Source: Sphingomonas sp.
GTDB lineage: Bacteria; Pseudomonadota; Alphaproteobacteria; Sphingomonadales; Sphingomonadaceae
Direction: 5' to 3'
NCBI RefSeq assembly: GCF_023266535.1
Contig: NZ_JAHFPY010000003.1
Span: 1 to 61,851, forward strand
DNA length: 61,851 nt
Both the position numbers and the translations under genes were made by a program. Numbering within the stretch: the first letter of the stretch is position 1; every line of letters starts with the position of its first letter. Under the pieces are notes generated by a model. It was given only the letters and a program-made list of their open reading frames with translations, searched no databases and was not told the origin of the DNA. Shown piece by piece: positions 1 through 15,507 of the stretch.

Positions 1-7105
<7,105 letters not shown>

Positions 7106-7414
7106 CTTATTCCCTGCGCTCCGGGCGCGCGTCGAGGCACGCGGCCCTTGATCAAGTCCGGCGCGGCTCCCGTGATTTCCTCACCATACGTTCGGACCGT
7201 TGCGCTGGATCGGTCCGTGTCCCGGTGAGGACAGGAAAAGCCCCGGGCGCACGCTACCGTGCGGCGGAGCCGATATTTGTTGGATAGGGCCGATATAAAG
7301 CTTTTCAACGCCGTTGCAAGAGGGCCGGCGCGGTGCCAGTCGCAACGCGGCGAAAAATCCCCAATGGCTTGAAATTGCGACGCCCATTCCGAACTAGCCG
7401 GGGTAGGAGCCATT
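7106..7414. other. Divergent spacer between rpoB and the DOPA-dioxygenase-like gene
   Basis: This 309-bp spacer has no convincing gene. It lies between two divergent genes, so it must carry the start signals of both. On the minus strand there is a candidate promoter at 7292-7319 and a roughly 180-nt rpoB leader with GC-rich inverted stretches around 7217-7250 that could form hairpins. The plus-strand gene at 7415 has GGGGTAGGAGCC just before its ATG as a ribosome-binding site. Confidence 0.6.
7292..7319 (-). promoter_or_regulatory. Candidate rpoBC promoter
   Basis: Reading the minus strand, TTGCAA (7314-7319) and TATATC (7292-7297) are separated by 16 bp. This is the best -35/-10 pair in the spacer. 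It would give a leader of about 180 nt before rpoB. A promoter is required here because the gene immediately upstream lies on the opposite strand. The exact boxes are inference. Confidence 0.45.
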
Positions 7415-7750
7415 ATGTCCGAGCCTCAAATCCGCGATTTTCACGCCCATATCTATTTCGATCCCGAACAGCTTGACCAGGCGCAGGCCCTGGCCGCGGC
7501 GACCCAAAAAAGGTTTGGGATTGCGGTTGGGCATTTCCATCAGCGGCCGGTCGGTCCGCATCCGCGCGGCAGTGTCCAGATGACCGTGCCGACCGGGCAG
7601 TTCGGCGAAGTCGCAACCTGGCTGGCGGTCAATCGGGCGGGTCTCATCATTTTCGCCCATGCGTCGACCGACGACCACAAGCGCGACCACAGCCATAATG
7701 TCGTCTGGTTCGGGCCGAGCGAGACGCTCGACCTGTCGCTGTTCGACTAG
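7415..7750 (+). CDS. DOPA 4,5-dioxygenase family protein
   Basis: This 111-aa protein resembles the small DOPA 4,5-dioxygenase family (PF08883), which in fungi opens catechol rings. In bacteria the substrate is unknown. The visible histidine-rich features are FHAHIYFD at the N-terminus, GHFHQRPVGPHPRGS in the middle and HASTDDHKRDHSHN near the end; several of these could bind iron. It is a complete single-domain protein with a good Shine-Dalgarno (TAGGAG). It stands alone on the plus strand inside the minus-strand rplL-rpoB interval and ends 3 nt before the stop of the convergent hydroxylase gene. Family assignment is fairly sure; function is not. Confidence 0.8.
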   Translation: MSEPQIRDFHAHIYFDPEQLDQAQALAAATQKRFGIAVGHFHQRPVGPHPRGSVQMTVPTGQFGEVATWLAVNRAGLIIFAHASTDDHKRDHSHNVVWFGPSETLDLSLFD

Positions 7751-7753
7751 CGC

Positions 7754-8752
7754 TTAGCCGGTCGCGGTTGAGACGGCCTGGGCCGCACGCTGCTGCGCAG
7801 TGGCCAGCGATCCGGCGTGGAGCGTTTGCTGGGTGGGCCGCGGCAATGCCATCTGGAAGATTAGCTGGTCGAACATGTGATAGAGCGGCCAGCGGTTGCT
7901 GAGCGTGATTTGGTCGCCGCCCAGCTTGGCGAGATCGACGCGCGTCTGCTGAATCAAATGGGCATAGGCTGGAAAGCCCGCATCGTCCGTGCCGAAATGC
8001 GCCCATGCGGCCGCCCAGGTATCGATAAACTGTTCAACGCGACCAAGCACCGAGGGAAGCAGCGGATCCTGGTTCACTTGCCCGACGAGAAAGGCGAGAT
8101 GGCAGCGCATCTCCCACGGCGACATCACCTTGGGCGCATTGACCTGTTCGAACAGCAGCGAAGTGCCGCGGCCCTCACCGGGACGAACCAGCCGTGCCTC
8201 CTGGGCTCCGTCTTCCGCCGCCGCCATGAGCGCGGGCAACCGCCCGCCGCCGACGGTATCGATCACCAAATGGATGCGCTGGGCATCGCCCTGGTTCTCG
8301 ACCCGGTGCCATTGAAAACTGTCGAACAGCCAGCATTCACCGGCCGCCATATGGACGGTTTCCTCGCCGCAGGTGAATCGCACGCCTGGATTGGTAATTA
8401 CCGGGATGTGGATGCGAAGGTGGGTGCGCCAGTAATAATGGGTGTCGACGTGCAGCGGCACTTCGCGGCCGGCGGCCAGCCCCATCAGGCGGCTGCGGCC
8501 CCAGACCGCGCCCAATTCGGCCATGATTTCGCTGATGTACGGGCAGGCGGCGAGATTTTCGGTCGGTCCCATCGGACCCTCGATCTCGTCGGTCGGCTGG
8601 CCGCCAGGAGTTACGAGCCGCACCGCCTCATTGCCGACGAACCCGGTCGGATGCGGGACCCAGGCCGATTGCGGCAGTGCTCGCACCTCGGCTGCCAGCG
8701 CTTCCGCGTCAAAACGGATCGGGAGCTTCAAGAACGGGCGGGTCATCTGCAT
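7754..8752 (-). CDS. Aspartyl/asparaginyl beta-hydroxylase-like 2-oxoglutarate dioxygenase
   Basis: This 332-aa protein belongs to the AspH-type Fe(II)/2-oxoglutarate oxygenases. The N-terminal half holds the jelly-roll core: an HxD-like site (VPLHVDTHYYW), the distal histidine (FDSFQWHRVENQG) and a following arginine (RIHLVID) that would hold 2-oxoglutarate. The C-terminal 130 residues are helical and have no motif I recognise. The substrate cannot be told. A second ATG two codons downstream (8746) is an equally possible start; neither has a strong Shine-Dalgarno. It lies downstream of rplL but after that gene's terminator, so it is probably expressed separately. Confidence 0.75.
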   Translation of the reverse strand: MQMTRPFLKLPIRFDAEALAAEVRALPQSAWVPHPTGFVGNEAVRLVTPGGQPTDEIEGPMGPTENLAACPYISEIMAELGAVWGRSRLMGLAAGREVPLHVDTHYYWRTHLRIHIPVITNPGVRFTCGEETVHMAAGECWLFDSFQWHRVENQGDAQRIHLVIDTVGGGRLPALMAAAEDGAQEARLVRPGEGRGTSLLFEQVNAPKVMSPWEMRCHLAFLVGQVNQDPLLPSVLGRVEQFIDTWAAAWAHFGTDDAGFPAYAHLIQQTRVDLAKLGGDQITLSNRWPLYHMFDQLIFQMALPRPTQQTLHAGSLATAQQRAAQAVSTATG

Positions 8753-8804
8753 GGCGGTGTCATCCCGCCATCGGCCACCATAATCAAGCGCTTAGGCGCG
8801 AATA

Positions 8805-8836
8805 GAAAAAGGGCGACCCCTTGCGAGGCCGCCCTT
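8805..8836 (-). terminator. Rho-independent terminator of rplJL
   Basis: On the minus strand AAGGGCG (8830-8836) pairs with CGCCCTT (8809-8815) across a GC-rich loop, and a run of U follows. It lies about 100 nt past the rplL stop. It separates rplJL from everything downstream, including rpoBC. Confidence 0.75.
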
Positions 8837-8882
8837 CCCCTCCACCGGCGCTTCAAGACACCGGCAAAACGCTCAGATCTAG

Positions 8883-8902
8883 ATCCCGGCCTGCGCCGGG
8901 AT
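8883..8902. repeat. 8-bp hairpin repeat downstream of rplL
   Basis: ATCCCGGC and GCCGGGAT form a perfect 8-bp stem with a 4-nt loop. The sequence is close to the core of the 27-bp repeats at 16454 and 22121, so it is probably a diverged member of the same dispersed family. Confidence 0.5.
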
Positions 8903-8932
8903 AACTCTACGCAGCCCTGGCGGGTTGCTCGG

Positions 8933-9313
8933 TTACTTGAGCTCGACGGTGCCGCCGGCTTCCTCGATCTGCTTCTTGATCTTCTCGGCCTCGTCCTTGT
9001 TGACGCCTTCCTTGACGGCCTTCGGGGCGCCTTCGACGAGCGCCTTGGCTTCGCCCAGGCCCAGGCCGGTGATGGCGCGGACTTCCTTGATGACGTTGAT
9101 CTTCTTGCCACCGTCGCCGGTGAGGATCACGTCGAACTCGGTCTGCTCTTCAGCAGCCGGGCCAGCGGCGGCGGCACCAGCGGCCGGGCCAGCGACGGCG
9201 ACGGCAGCGGCGGCCGAAACGCCCCACTTTTCTTCGAGCAGTTTCGAAAGCTCAGCAGCTTCGAGGACGGTCAGAGCCGACAGTTCGTCGACGATTTTGT
9301 TCAGGTCAGCCAT
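8933..9313 (-). CDS. rplL: 50S ribosomal protein L7/L12
   Basis: This is the stalk protein of the large ribosomal subunit (126 aa), present as dimers on L10 and recruiting translation GTPases. The N-terminal dimerisation domain ([19 protein letters not shown]), the Ala/Gly/Pro hinge (about residues 33-55) and the C-terminal GTPase-contact domain ([20 protein letters not shown]) are all visible, and the length is standard. The start has the Shine-Dalgarno TAGGAGAC. It follows rplJ by 58 nt in one transcription unit and is followed by a clear terminator rather than by rpoB. Confidence 0.98.
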   Translation of the reverse strand: MADLNKIVDELSALTVLEAAELSKLLEEKWGVSAAAAVAVAGPAAGAAAAGPAAEEQTEFDVILTGDGGKKINVIKEVRAITGLGLGEAKALVEGAPKAVKEGVNKDEAEKIKKQIEEAGGTVELK

Positions 9314-9371
9314 TTTAGTCTCCTAGTGGGGCACAAGCCCCAAATGTCGTGCGTGGTTTGAAACGAAAAAC

Positions 9372-9878
9372 TTAAGCTGCGGCCTTGGCGGCGAGAACGC
9401 GCGCCAGCTGGCCACCCGGCTCCTTGGCGATGCGGGCAATCTTGGTCGCGGGCGCCTGGATGAGGCCCACGATAGTGCCGCGCAGCTGGTCGAGCGACGG
9501 AAGCGCGGCAAGCGCCTTGATCCCGTTCAAATCGAGCAGCGTTTCGCCCATCGCGCCGCCAACGATCTCAAGCCGATCATTGGACTTGGCGAACTCCACT
9601 GCGACCTTTGCCGCCGCGACGGGATCGATCGAGGTAGCCAGAGCGGTCGGGCCGGTCAGCATGTCGCCGATCGATCCGTACCTGGTGCCCTCGAGCGCGA
9701 TCTTGGCAAGCCGGTTCTTCGCAACTTTGAACTGGGCACCGGCATCGCGCATCTTCATGCGCAAGTCGGTCGACTGGGCGACCGACAGGCCGAGATTGCG
9801 GGTGATCACCACCACGCTGGTCTCGTTGAAGACGTTCTTCAGCTCGGCAACCAGATCGGCTTTTTGCGAACGATCCAT
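9372..9878 (-). CDS. rplJ: 50S ribosomal protein L10
   Basis: This 168-aa protein anchors the L7/L12 stalk to 23S rRNA and normally represses its own operon by binding the mRNA leader. The N-terminal domain (MDRSQKADLVAELKNVFNET, then VVITRNLGLSVAQSTDLR) and KVAKNRLAKIAL are characteristic, and the C-terminal helix that binds L7/L12 is Ala-rich as expected. The start is preceded by TAGGAGTATGGC. A long structured leader lies upstream. Because rpoBC is not attached, L10 autoregulation here should control only rplJL. Confidence 0.97.
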   Translation of the reverse strand: MDRSQKADLVAELKNVFNETSVVVITRNLGLSVAQSTDLRMKMRDAGAQFKVAKNRLAKIALEGTRYGSIGDMLTGPTALATSIDPVAAAKVAVEFAKSNDRLEIVGGAMGETLLDLNGIKALAALPSLDQLRGTIVGLIQAPATKIARIAKEPGGQLARVLAAKAAA

Positions 9879-10130
9879 GCCATACTCCTAGTCATTCCCC
9901 TGGCCGGACCATCCGGCAAAGGGTTGGAGCCACGGAAAAATCCGTGTCTCCGAGATGTCCGGGGGATGGATCGAGAGGCGTCGGTTAGGCCGACGCACGA
10001 CCGGGACGACAAGGCGACCCGTTCTTGAATTCCTTATCCCCGTCTAGGCCGCAAATTAAGCCCTCGCGAAAGCGGGGGCAGCGACTGTCTCGGACGAGCG
10101 TCTTGTCCCTTGAGGAACGCGACCGCGCGG
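9879..10130 (-). promoter_or_regulatory. Structured rplJ leader (probable L10 autoregulatory region)
   Basis: The 250-nt leader contains four strong stem-loops: 9903-9917 (6-bp stem, close to the ribosome-binding site), 9926-9951 (6-bp plus 4-bp stem with one mismatch), 9978-9996 (7-bp stem, 5-nt loop) and 10061-10078 (7-bp stem, 4-nt loop). L10 leaders in other bacteria bind the L10-L12 complex. The hairpins are seen; the regulatory role is inferred from position. Confidence 0.6.
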
Positions 10131-10158
10131 CCTCTACAGTTTAGTCGGGGAATGTCAA
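10131..10158 (-). promoter_or_regulatory. Candidate rplJL promoter
   Basis: A perfect TTGACA (10153-10158, minus strand) is followed after 16 bp by TAGAGG (10131-10136). It lies only about 10 bp beyond the stop codon of the upstream cupredoxin gene. The -10 resembles TACAGG proposed for rplK. Confidence 0.6.
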
Positions 10159-10168
10159 GGCGATGGGG

Positions 10169-10558
10169 CTAGCGGACGACGATCGTGCCGCTCATCCCGA
10201 ACATCTTGTGGAAGGCATGGGAGCATTTGAGCTTGTAGCTCCCGGCCGCCGGTGCCGTCAGATGGATCTCGACCGTCTTGCCGGCCGGGACCTCGATCCC
10301 GCCCTCGATGATCGATTTGCGATCGGCCGACTCGACATTGGCGGCATCGAAGAATGACTCCGCCACAAAGTCATGGCCGCCATCGGCAACGTTTGTCAGC
10401 CTGAGCACATAGGGCTGCCCGTGATCCAGCACGATCGAGTTGGGGGCAAATTTATAATTGGAAAGCTGGACATTGATCGCGGTCGCGGGGGTCTGGGCCG
10501 GAACCGAGGTGGCCGCCAGCAGGCCGAGCGGCAGGGTCAGGAAAATGGCAGTGCGCAT
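10169..10558 (-). CDS. Exported cupredoxin-like copper protein
   Basis: This 129-aa protein has a signal peptide (MRTAIFLTLPLGLLAATSVPAQ) and one cupredoxin fold. Type 1 copper ligands are visible: a histidine in DGGHDF and the C-terminal loop KCSHAFHKMFGM, which fits Cys-x4-His-x4-Met. It probably acts as a small periplasmic electron carrier or copper-binding protein; the partner is unknown. I chose the ATG at 10558 because AAAGGAG stands 7 nt before it; an open frame continues upstream without a signal. It lies directly upstream of the rplJ promoter, on the same strand. Confidence 0.8.
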   Translation of the reverse strand: MRTAIFLTLPLGLLAATSVPAQTPATAINVQLSNYKFAPNSIVLDHGQPYVLRLTNVADGGHDFVAESFFDAANVESADRKSIIEGGIEVPAGKTVEIHLTAPAAGSYKLKCSHAFHKMFGMSGTIVVR

Positions 10559-10673
10559 GGTTCGCTCCTTTGGCCTCTGCCAACGCATAGTCGAGATTAA
10601 TGGTAGATTGCCGGACGCTTGACAAATCGGGCCGTCGAGTGCCCCTTCGCCACCTGTCTGCCAGGGAGTGCCG

Positions 10674-11729
10674 ATGCCAAGGCTTTGGATCTGGCCCTTG
10701 TTCGTCCTTGTTGCGGCCCTGTTTCCCGCTGCGGCCCCGGCAAAGCCCGATCCGGCGCGCATTGTCGCGGTCGGCGACCTTCACGGCGACTATGACGCAT
10801 GGGAAGCCATCGCGCGTGCCGCAGGCGTGGTTGATGCCAGGGGGCGCTGGTCCGGCGGCTCCGTCACGCTGGTCCAGATGGGCGATGTCGCAGACCGCGG
10901 GCCGGACAGCCTCAAGATCATCCGCCAGCTGATGAAGCTGCAGAAGGATGCGCCGAAGCGGGGCGGCAAGGTCATCGCGCTGGTCGGCAACCATGAAGCG
11001 ATGAACATGACCGGGGACCTGCGTTACGTTCATCCCGGCGAGTATCGGGCCTTTGCCGATCAGGATTCCGAAGCCCGGCGCGACCGCGTTTATGAAGCGA
11101 ACAAGGCGGCCATCGAAACCGCCTACAAGGCGCGCTACCCGCAGATGAAGACCGATGCTATTCGCGATGCCTGGATGAAGGAGTATCCGGTCGGCAAGCT
11201 GGAACATCAATTTGCCTGGAGCCCGAGCGGTGACGTCGGCAAATGGGTCATGGCCAATCCGGCGGTCGTGAAGGTCGGCGACAGCCTGTTCGTGCATGGC
11301 GGGATGAGTGCCGCCTACACCCAGTTTTCACCCGAGCAGATCAACCAACGGGTGGCCGGCGCGCTCAAGGCGCAGGACCAGACGCCCACATCAATTATCA
11401 ACGATCCCGCCGGGCCGCTTTGGTATCGCGGGCTGGTGACTCGCGAGCCCGGTGACGAGGCAACGGTCGCGCCGGTCGGTCCGAGCGGGCAGCCATTGTC
11501 GATCGAACAGGAGATCGCCCTGGTTCTCGAGGCATTTCATGTGCAGCGGATTGTCGTCGCGCACACGCCGTCGACGACCGGCATCATAACGGCCGACAAG
11601 GGCACGCTGTGGCGGATCGATAGCGCCATCAGCCGGGCCTATAACGGCAAGCTGACCTATTTGGAGATCATCGGCGACAAGGTCACGGCGCATGAAGTGC
11701 CGCGGCCGCCCGCCAAGCCATGGGGGTAA
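10674..11729 (+). CDS. Exported metallophosphoesterase (Shewanella-like PPP-type phosphatase)
   Basis: This 351-aa calcineurin-type phosphatase starts with a signal peptide (PRLWIWPLFVLVAALFPAAAPA). All metal motifs are present in order: GDLHGD, GDVADRG, GNHE, VHGG and AHTP. The spacing fits the Shewanella-like branch of PPP phosphatases, which often hydrolyse phosphotyrosine peptides. The substrate is not known. The ATG at 10674 is preferred over the GTG at 10668 because AGGGAG lies at proper distance. Four nt separate its stop from the next gene, so the two form an operon on the plus strand, opposite to the surrounding ribosomal genes. Confidence 0.82.
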   Translation: MPRLWIWPLFVLVAALFPAAAPAKPDPARIVAVGDLHGDYDAWEAIARAAGVVDARGRWSGGSVTLVQMGDVADRGPDSLKIIRQLMKLQKDAPKRGGKVIALVGNHEAMNMTGDLRYVHPGEYRAFADQDSEARRDRVYEANKAAIETAYKARYPQMKTDAIRDAWMKEYPVGKLEHQFAWSPSGDVGKWVMANPAVVKVGDSLFVHGGMSAAYTQFSPEQINQRVAGALKAQDQTPTSIINDPAGPLWYRGLVTREPGDEATVAPVGPSGQPLSIEQEIALVLEAFHVQRIVVAHTPSTTGIITADKGTLWRIDSAISRAYNGKLTYLEIIGDKVTAHEVPRPPAKPWG

Positions 11730-11733
11730 CGGG

Positions 11734-12765
11734 ATGAAGCATCTGATTGCGCTAACCGCATTGCTGGCGGCTCCGGCCGCCGCCCAGACCACACCCTTGT
11801 TCGCCAGCGACGACCCGATCCACGTGACCATTCGCGGGCCGATAGGGGCCATTGCCCGCAATGCCGAGAATTCCACCGAACCACGCGATGGGCAGCTGGT
11901 CCTGGCTGGGTCGCCGGAAGTCTATCCGATCCAGCTGTCAGCCCGGGGCATTACGCGGCGTACGAGGGATGTCTGCAGCTTTCCGCCTATCCGCGTTGAA
12001 TTCATGCAGAAGCCCGCGGCGACATCACTGTTTGCCCACCAGGGCCGCCTCAAGCTGGTGACCCATTGCCAGCCGTCGGAAAATTATCAGCAGCAGCTAT
12101 TGCTCGAATATTCCGCCTACCGGATTTTCAACCTGCTTAGCCAGACCAGCTTTCGGGCGCGCCTGGCGACCGTCGATTATCAGGAGCCAAACGGTAAGGC
12201 CGTCGTGACGCGGTGGGGCTTCTTCCTTGAGGATATCGACGATGTTGCGCACCGGAACGGCATGACCAGGCCTGTGCTCGGCGCCCGGATCCAACCGTCT
12301 CAGCTCGAGCCGCGCCAGGCAGCCCGCGTCGGCCTGTTCGAATTTATGATCGGCAACCTCGACTGGTCGATGCGGGCCGGTCCGGAAGGGGAACCCTGCT
12401 GCCACAACAGCCGCCTGATCGCCGCCAAGGGAGTCAGCGCTTTAACGTCCGTCCCCTACGACTTCGACTATTCGGGGTTGGTCGACGCTCCCTATGCCGT
12501 TCCTCCCGAAGGCTTCCCGATTAACAGTGTGCGAAATCGGTACTTCAACGGCTTTTGCCGGTTGAATGCGGAGACGCTGGCGGCCGCCGCCGAGTTTCGC
12601 GCCAAACGGCCAGCGATCGAGGCGCTATACGGCACCATTCCAGGGATGTCCGACCGTATTCGCGCCAAGGCGCTCGCCTATATATCAAGCTTCTATGAGG
12701 TCATCGCCACGGACGATTCCGTGAGGACCAAAATCCTCAAGAAATGTGCCGACGAGACTAAGTAG
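11734..12765 (+). CDS. Exported protein of unknown function, possibly CotH/kinase-like
   Basis: This 343-aa protein has a clear signal peptide (MKHLIALTALLAAPAAAQ). I do not recognise the family with confidence. The stretch MIGNLDWSM, then HNSRLI and VPYDFDYSG, resembles the order of active-site elements in CotH-type atypical protein kinases (GN.D, HN, then a P.D.D metal site). That reading is inference. It is coupled to the phosphatase gene (4-nt gap) and its last 8 bp overlap the end of the convergent DUF4956 gene. CotH proteins elsewhere often sit beside DUF4956 genes, which supports the idea mildly. Confidence 0.6.
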   Translation: MKHLIALTALLAAPAAAQTTPLFASDDPIHVTIRGPIGAIARNAENSTEPRDGQLVLAGSPEVYPIQLSARGITRRTRDVCSFPPIRVEFMQKPAATSLFAHQGRLKLVTHCQPSENYQQQLLLEYSAYRIFNLLSQTSFRARLATVDYQEPNGKAVVTRWGFFLEDIDDVAHRNGMTRPVLGARIQPSQLEPRQAARVGLFEFMIGNLDWSMRAGPEGEPCCHNSRLIAAKGVSALTSVPYDFDYSGLVDAPYAVPPEGFPINSVRNRYFNGFCRLNAETLAAAAEFRAKRPAIEALYGTIPGMSDRIRAKALAYISSFYEVIATDDSVRTKILKKCADETK

Positions 12766-13441
12766 CGGGACCGGATGGCGGCGTTGAAGCGTCAGAGGCG
12801 GACGCACTGCCAGGTCCGCGGTCGGGATTGAAGTCGCTCATGTAGCGCTTCATTCCCTCACGCTCGCCATATTCCGTGGTCCACAGCGCCACGAAACAAT
12901 AGTTGAAGGCCAGGCTCATCACGAGTGCGAGCTCGACCGCACCGATGCCCGACGCCAGGCCGATCCCGACCGAGAGCAGGATGTAGAGCGCGTCGCCCGA
13001 GCTCTTGAGGCTGTTCTTGAAGCGAACCGCGCCGGCAATGCCGCCGAGTGCAAACGCCAGCGCCAGGCTGTGCTGCACGACCACCACGATCGAGGTCACG
13101 ACCGACGGCAGGATCAGGATCGTGCTGATGATCGACTGGTCATATTCGTCGGAGGTACGTGTCGCCATATAGACCCAGGTCACCGGCAGCGACGTGATCA
13201 GCGCCCCGATGATGGCCACGAACATCCAGCCGAGGCTTTGTCCCAGCGTCTTGACTTCCGCGACCTTGGCAGCCGCCTCAAAGGCGTTGGATTTGCCTCC
13301 GCCGGAATTGATCAGCGCTTCCGCCCCGCCGATCGGCAGGTAGGACTGCATCTCGGGATTGTTATGGATGACCAGCCACGCGCCGCCGAACAGGATCGCA
13401 TAGTAGACGGTCAGCTGGATAAGTAATTTGGTCGCCCGCAT
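12758..13441 (-). CDS. DUF4956 family membrane protein
   Basis: This 227-aa integral membrane protein has an N-terminal membrane segment (about residues 7-25), two more around 72-95 and 104-125, and a hydrophobic C-terminal half (about 125-190). The block HSLALAFALGGIAGAVRFKNSL followed by GDALYILLSVGIGLASG is the DUF4956 signature. The biochemical function is unknown. The family is commonly encoded next to VTC-type polyphosphate polymerases. Here the neighbour upstream in the same direction is a PPK2 polyphosphate kinase, 36 nt away, so a link to polyphosphate is likely. The tail after residue 205 is low-complexity Ser/Pro-rich. Confidence 0.8.
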   Translation of the reverse strand: MRATKLLIQLTVYYAILFGGAWLVIHNNPEMQSYLPIGGAEALINSGGGKSNAFEAAAKVAEVKTLGQSLGWMFVAIIGALITSLPVTWVYMATRTSDEYDQSIISTILILPSVVTSIVVVVQHSLALAFALGGIAGAVRFKNSLKSSGDALYILLSVGIGLASGIGAVELALVMSLAFNYCFVALWTTEYGEREGMKRYMSDFNPDRGPGSASASDASTPPSGPAT

Positions 13442-13477
13442 GAGATGCCCCCCCCACCAAGACTCGGTTAGCTTAGG

Positions 13478-14269
13478 TCAATCATCCCTGTCATGCCAGC
13501 GGTAGGACGGAAGCGGCTTCATCACCCCGTAGCGCTCCTTGATCGGATCGTGACCAAGCTTGGGCCAGGGGATGTTCTCCACCGGCAATTTGGTGTCCGG
13601 CAGCCGGTCTAGCAGGTCGCGAAGCAACGTCAGGCGGCCAAGCCGTTGGTCGTTGAAATCGACCAGGGTCCAGGGCGCATGCGGCGAATCCGTCGCCGCC
13701 AGCATCCGCTCGCGGGCCTCGGTATAGGCGTCATAGAGCGCGCGTGACTTGATATCGACCGGCGACAGCTTCCACCGGCGCAGCGGATTGTTGAGCCGGT
13801 CGGCAAAGCGCTCCTCCTGCCGTTCCTGGTCGCAGCACAGCCAATATTTGAACAGGTAGATGCCATCGTCGACGAGCTGCTTTTCAAAGTCCGGCACGGC
13901 CTTCAAGAAAGCCGTGACCTGCTGCGACGAACAAAATCCCATCACCGCTTCGACCCCGGCCCGATTGTACCAGCTGCGGTCGAACAGGCTGATTTCTCCC
14001 CTGGCCGGCATATGCTCGACGTAGCGTTGGAAATACCATTGGCTCTTCTCCCTCTCGGAGGGTGAAGGCAGCGCGACGACATGGCATTGCCGGGGATTGA
14101 GAATGCTCGCGAACATATGGATCGAGCCGCCCTTGCCGGCCGTGTCACGGCCTTCGAATACGACCACCAGGCGCTGCCCGGTTTCCTGGATCCAGCGCGC
14201 TGCGTCGCTGAGCTCGTGGAGCAATGGCCCCAGCGCTTCCTCATATTCCTTTTGGCTGAGATGAGCCAT
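13478..14269 (-). CDS. ppk2: Polyphosphate kinase 2 family protein
   Basis: This 263-aa PPK2 transfers phosphate between polyphosphate and nucleotides, usually in the direction of NTP or NDP synthesis from polyphosphate. Walker A is GRDTAGKGG (residues 40-48), Walker B lies in LFDRSWYNRAGVEAV (Asp97), and the lid region is KYWLCCDQERQEERFADR (about 141-158). All catalytic elements are intact and the single-domain length is normal. It precedes DUF4956 by 36 nt and follows the rplA terminator. Class and preferred nucleotide cannot be fixed by eye. Confidence 0.9.
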   Translation of the reverse strand: MAHLSQKEYEEALGPLLHELSDAARWIQETGQRLVVVFEGRDTAGKGGSIHMFASILNPRQCHVVALPSPSEREKSQWYFQRYVEHMPARGEISLFDRSWYNRAGVEAVMGFCSSQQVTAFLKAVPDFEKQLVDDGIYLFKYWLCCDQERQEERFADRLNNPLRRWKLSPVDIKSRALYDAYTEARERMLAATDSPHAPWTLVDFNDQRLGRLTLLRDLLDRLPDTKLPVENIPWPKLGHDPIKERYGVMKPLPSYRWHDRDD

Positions 14270-14320
14270 TTACGTCCCCCTGCAGCAAGTGCGGGGACCT
14301 TATCGTTAATCTCGGATAAG

Positions 14321-14348
14321 AAAAGGGCCGGGGATTTCGCCCCAGCCC
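14321..14348 (-). terminator. Rho-independent terminator of rplKA
   Basis: On the minus strand a 9-bp stem (14340-14348 with 14325-14333, one G-U pair) with a 6-nt loop is followed by UUUUCUU. It starts 25 nt after the rplA stop. It insulates PPK2 from ribosomal-protein transcription. Confidence 0.85.
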
Positions 14349-14373
14349 CAAACTCTTGCGCTAAGGCTGCGGC

Positions 14374-15072
14374 CTAGGCGCCGGCAACCTCGGTCGTGTC
14401 GAGGCGAACGCCCGGGCCCATGGTCGAGCTGATGGCGATCTTCTTGACGTACTTGCCCTTGGCGCCCGACGGCTTGGCCTTGACGATGGCGTCGACGAAC
14501 GCATCGAAATTGGCCTTGAGGTCGGCTTCGGGGAAGCTCGCCTTGCCGATGCCGGCGTGGATGATCCCCGCCTTCTCGACGCGGAACTCGACCTGGCCCG
14601 ACTTGGCGTCGGAGACGGCCTTGGCGACGTCCATGGTGACGGTGCCGAGCTTCGGGTTCGGCATCAGGCCCTTGGGGCCCAGCACCTTACCGAGGCGGCC
14701 GACGACGCCCATCATGTCCGGCGTCGCGATGACGCGGTCATAGTCGAGCTTGCCGGCCTGCATCTCTTCCATCAGGTCCTCGGCACCGACCTTGTCGGCG
14801 CCCGCCTTGGTCGCTTCCTCGGCCTTGGCGCCCTTGGCGAACACCGCCACGCGGACGTCCTTGCCGGTGCCCTTGGGCAGGTTGACGACGCCGCGGACCA
14901 TCTGGTCGGCGTGGCGCGGGTCGACGCCCAGGTTGATGGCGACTTCGACGGTCTCGTCGAACTTGGCGGAGGCCAGGCTCTTCACCAGGCCGATCGCCTC
15001 GTCCACGTTATAGTGGGCGTTCGGATTGACCTTGCCGTCGGCGGCCTTCTGCTTCTTGGTCAGCTTCGCCAT
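14374..15072 (-). CDS. rplA: 50S ribosomal protein L1
   Basis: This 232-aa protein forms the L1 stalk, binds 23S rRNA near the E site and represses its own mRNA in many bacteria. Family blocks are clear: [40 protein letters not shown] and the C-terminal [20 protein letters not shown]. The length is standard. Its start lies 3 nt after the rplK stop, so the two are translationally coupled, and a strong terminator follows. Confidence 0.98.
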   Translation of the reverse strand: MAKLTKKQKAADGKVNPNAHYNVDEAIGLVKSLASAKFDETVEVAINLGVDPRHADQMVRGVVNLPKGTGKDVRVAVFAKGAKAEEATKAGADKVGAEDLMEEMQAGKLDYDRVIATPDMMGVVGRLGKVLGPKGLMPNPKLGTVTMDVAKAVSDAKSGQVEFRVEKAGIIHAGIGKASFPEADLKANFDAFVDAIVKAKPSGAKGKYVKKIAISSTMGPGVRLDTTEVAGA

Positions 15073-15075
15073 GTC

Positions 15076-15507
15076 TTAGCCCTCCACAACCTGGAGGCCC
15101 ATCGCGCGGGCGGAGCCTTCAATGATCTTGATCGCGGCCTCAAGGTCGTTCGCGTTGAGGTCCTTCATCTTCGCGGTGGCGACTTCGGCCAGCTGCGAGC
15201 GGCGGATGGTCCCGGCCGAAACCTTGCCCGGCTCCTTCGAGCCCGACTTGAGCTTCGCGGCCTTCTTCAACAGGAAGCTCGCCGGCGGCGTCTTGGTGGT
15301 GAAGGAGAAGCTGCGGTCCGCATAGACGGTGATCACCGTCGGGATCGGAGCGCCCTTTTCGAGGTCCTGCGTCGCGGCGTTGAACGCCTTGCAGAATTCC
15401 ATGATGTTGACGCCGCGCTGGCCCAGGGCGGGGCCGATCGGCGGTGACGGGTTGGCAATGCCAGCCGGCACCTGGAGCTTGATATAGCCCGTGATTTTCT
15501 TAGCCAT
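15076..15507 (-). CDS. rplK: 50S ribosomal protein L11
   Basis: This 143-aa protein forms the GTPase-associated centre with 23S rRNA; it is the thiostrepton site and is needed for RelA activation. The sequence shows [20 protein letters not shown] followed by [22 protein letters not shown] and the C-terminal RNA-binding domain. I chose the ATG at 15507; a longer frame begins 13 codons upstream but lacks family sequence. It is the first gene of the rplKA unit, with a candidate promoter at 15630-15657. Confidence 0.98.
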   Translation of the reverse strand: MAKKITGYIKLQVPAGIANPSPPIGPALGQRGVNIMEFCKAFNAATQDLEKGAPIPTVITVYADRSFSFTTKTPPASFLLKKAAKLKSGSKEPGKVSAGTIRRSQLAEVATAKMKDLNANDLEAAIKIIEGSARAMGLQVVEG

